5,112 nt of DNA from Clostridiales bacterium (GTDB lineage: Bacteria > Bacillota > Clostridia > Lachnospirales > Anaerotignaceae), in the NCBI GenBank assembly GCA_021202325.1, contig JAJQDF010000269.1, positions 1-5,112 of the forward strand. Reading direction: 5' to 3'. Numbering within the stretch: the first letter of the stretch is position 1; each line of letters begins with the position of its first letter. The position numbers and the translations under genes are program-made. The notes beneath the pieces were generated by a model. The model saw nothing but the letters and a program-made list of their open reading frames with translations, was not told the DNA's origin and did not search any database. This document shows positions 4,700 through 5,112 of this stretch, piece by piece.

Positions 4700-5112
4700 T
4701 CATATCTCCTTCAGTACCGTATATTTTTCAAGCCTGTTTTCCATTTCTTCGTTGGCATATAACTCCACAAGAACGCCGTCCTCCCTATGCTCCTCATGAG
4801 TTATTTCGCATTTGGCATAGACCATGGCCATGAGCTTGCCTTCAGAATACGGCACAAGCACCTTTATTTTCTTTTTAAAGCTCTTTATTACCCTTTCTAT
4901 CTCATTCAACAGCTCGTCCATTCCATCGCCGGATGAGGCCGATATTCTTACCGTAGTTCTCGCCGTTGAATCCTTCGGCAGAGGAAGTTCTACCTCTCTG
5001 TCCATCTTATTGAAGGCCGTTATTACCGGAGTTTCGGCACAGCCCAAGTCCTTAAGAGTATCATAGAAGTTCATCATCTGATACTCACTGTGGAGTTTTG
5101 TAGAATCAAACA
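4700..5112 (-). CDS. hflX: GTPase HflX, C-terminal part (cut by window edge)
   Basis: The reading frame is open to the right edge, so the gene continues beyond 5112. About 136 C-terminal residues are present of a protein usually a little over 400 long. Seen directly: FDSTKLHSEYQ continuing into DTLKDLG (the HflX region after the G3 motif), the G4 guanine-specificity motif NKMD at about 5011-5000, and the G5 motif SASSGDG at about 4942-4922, followed by the usual HflX C-terminal domain ending KYTVLKEI. HflX is a ribosome-associated GTPase that splits or rescues stalled 70S ribosomes under stress; that role is family knowledge. An internal ATG at 5077 is not the start, because homologous sequence continues upstream of it. 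A strong terminator follows directly, so it is the last gene of its unit. Confidence 0.9.
   Translation of the reverse strand, partial: FDSTKLHSEYQMMNFYDTLKDLGCAETPVITAFNKMDREVELPLPKDSTARTTVRISASSGDGMDELLNEIERVIKSFKKKIKVLVPYSEGKLMAMVYAKCEITHEEHREDGVLVELYANEEMENRLEKYTVLKEI

Overview
The window looks like chromosomal DNA from a low-to-moderate-GC anaerobic Firmicute, most likely class Clostridia. This is inferred from AT-rich intergenic DNA, strong AAAGGAGG-type ribosome sites, a TTG start, and proteins of clostridial flavour (ROK glucokinase with a CxCGxxxC zinc site, YgjP-type metallopeptidase, HflX, a small acidic DUF6514-like protein). No phage, plasmid, transposase, tRNA or rRNA gene is visible.

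Layout: a complete aldo/keto reductase gene (22-864) reads rightward. Everything else reads leftward. A hairpin at 891-911, with A and T tracts on its two sides, separates the convergent units and probably terminates both. Leftward from the right edge come: the C-terminal third of an HflX GTPase (cut by the window end) with its own intrinsic terminator (4671-4697); a small hypothetical gene (4303-4578) with a good promoter and ribosome site; an intergenic region of about 550 bp filled with palindromic repeats; a HAD phosphatase gene (3097-3750, TTG start); a long ORF (1701-3095) whose start lies one base past the HAD stop; and a YgjP/SprT-like zinc metallopeptidase gene (916-1629).

Two things stand out. 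First, 1701-3095 encodes a complete methylguanine-DNA methyltransferase (active-site PCHR) fused in frame to a complete ROK-family sugar kinase. The linker is only a few residues, and a Shine-Dalgarno-like stretch still lies at the junction, as expected if two adjacent genes fused by loss of a stop and a start codon. Second, 3951-4239 is a direct-repeat array (four units at exactly 54-bp period plus one diverged copy). Each unit carries an imperfect hairpin, and diverged copies change both sides of the stem together, which points to a conserved DNA or RNA structure. Further hairpins flank the array, so the whole intergenic region resembles a REP/BIME- or MITE-like mosaic.

The HAD and MGMT-ROK genes almost certainly form one transcript. 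The metallopeptidase may be read from it or from its own candidate promoter at 1668-1696. No pathway links the three products convincingly: alkylation repair, sugar phosphorylation and phosphate-ester hydrolysis sit together, but their substrates cannot be told from sequence.
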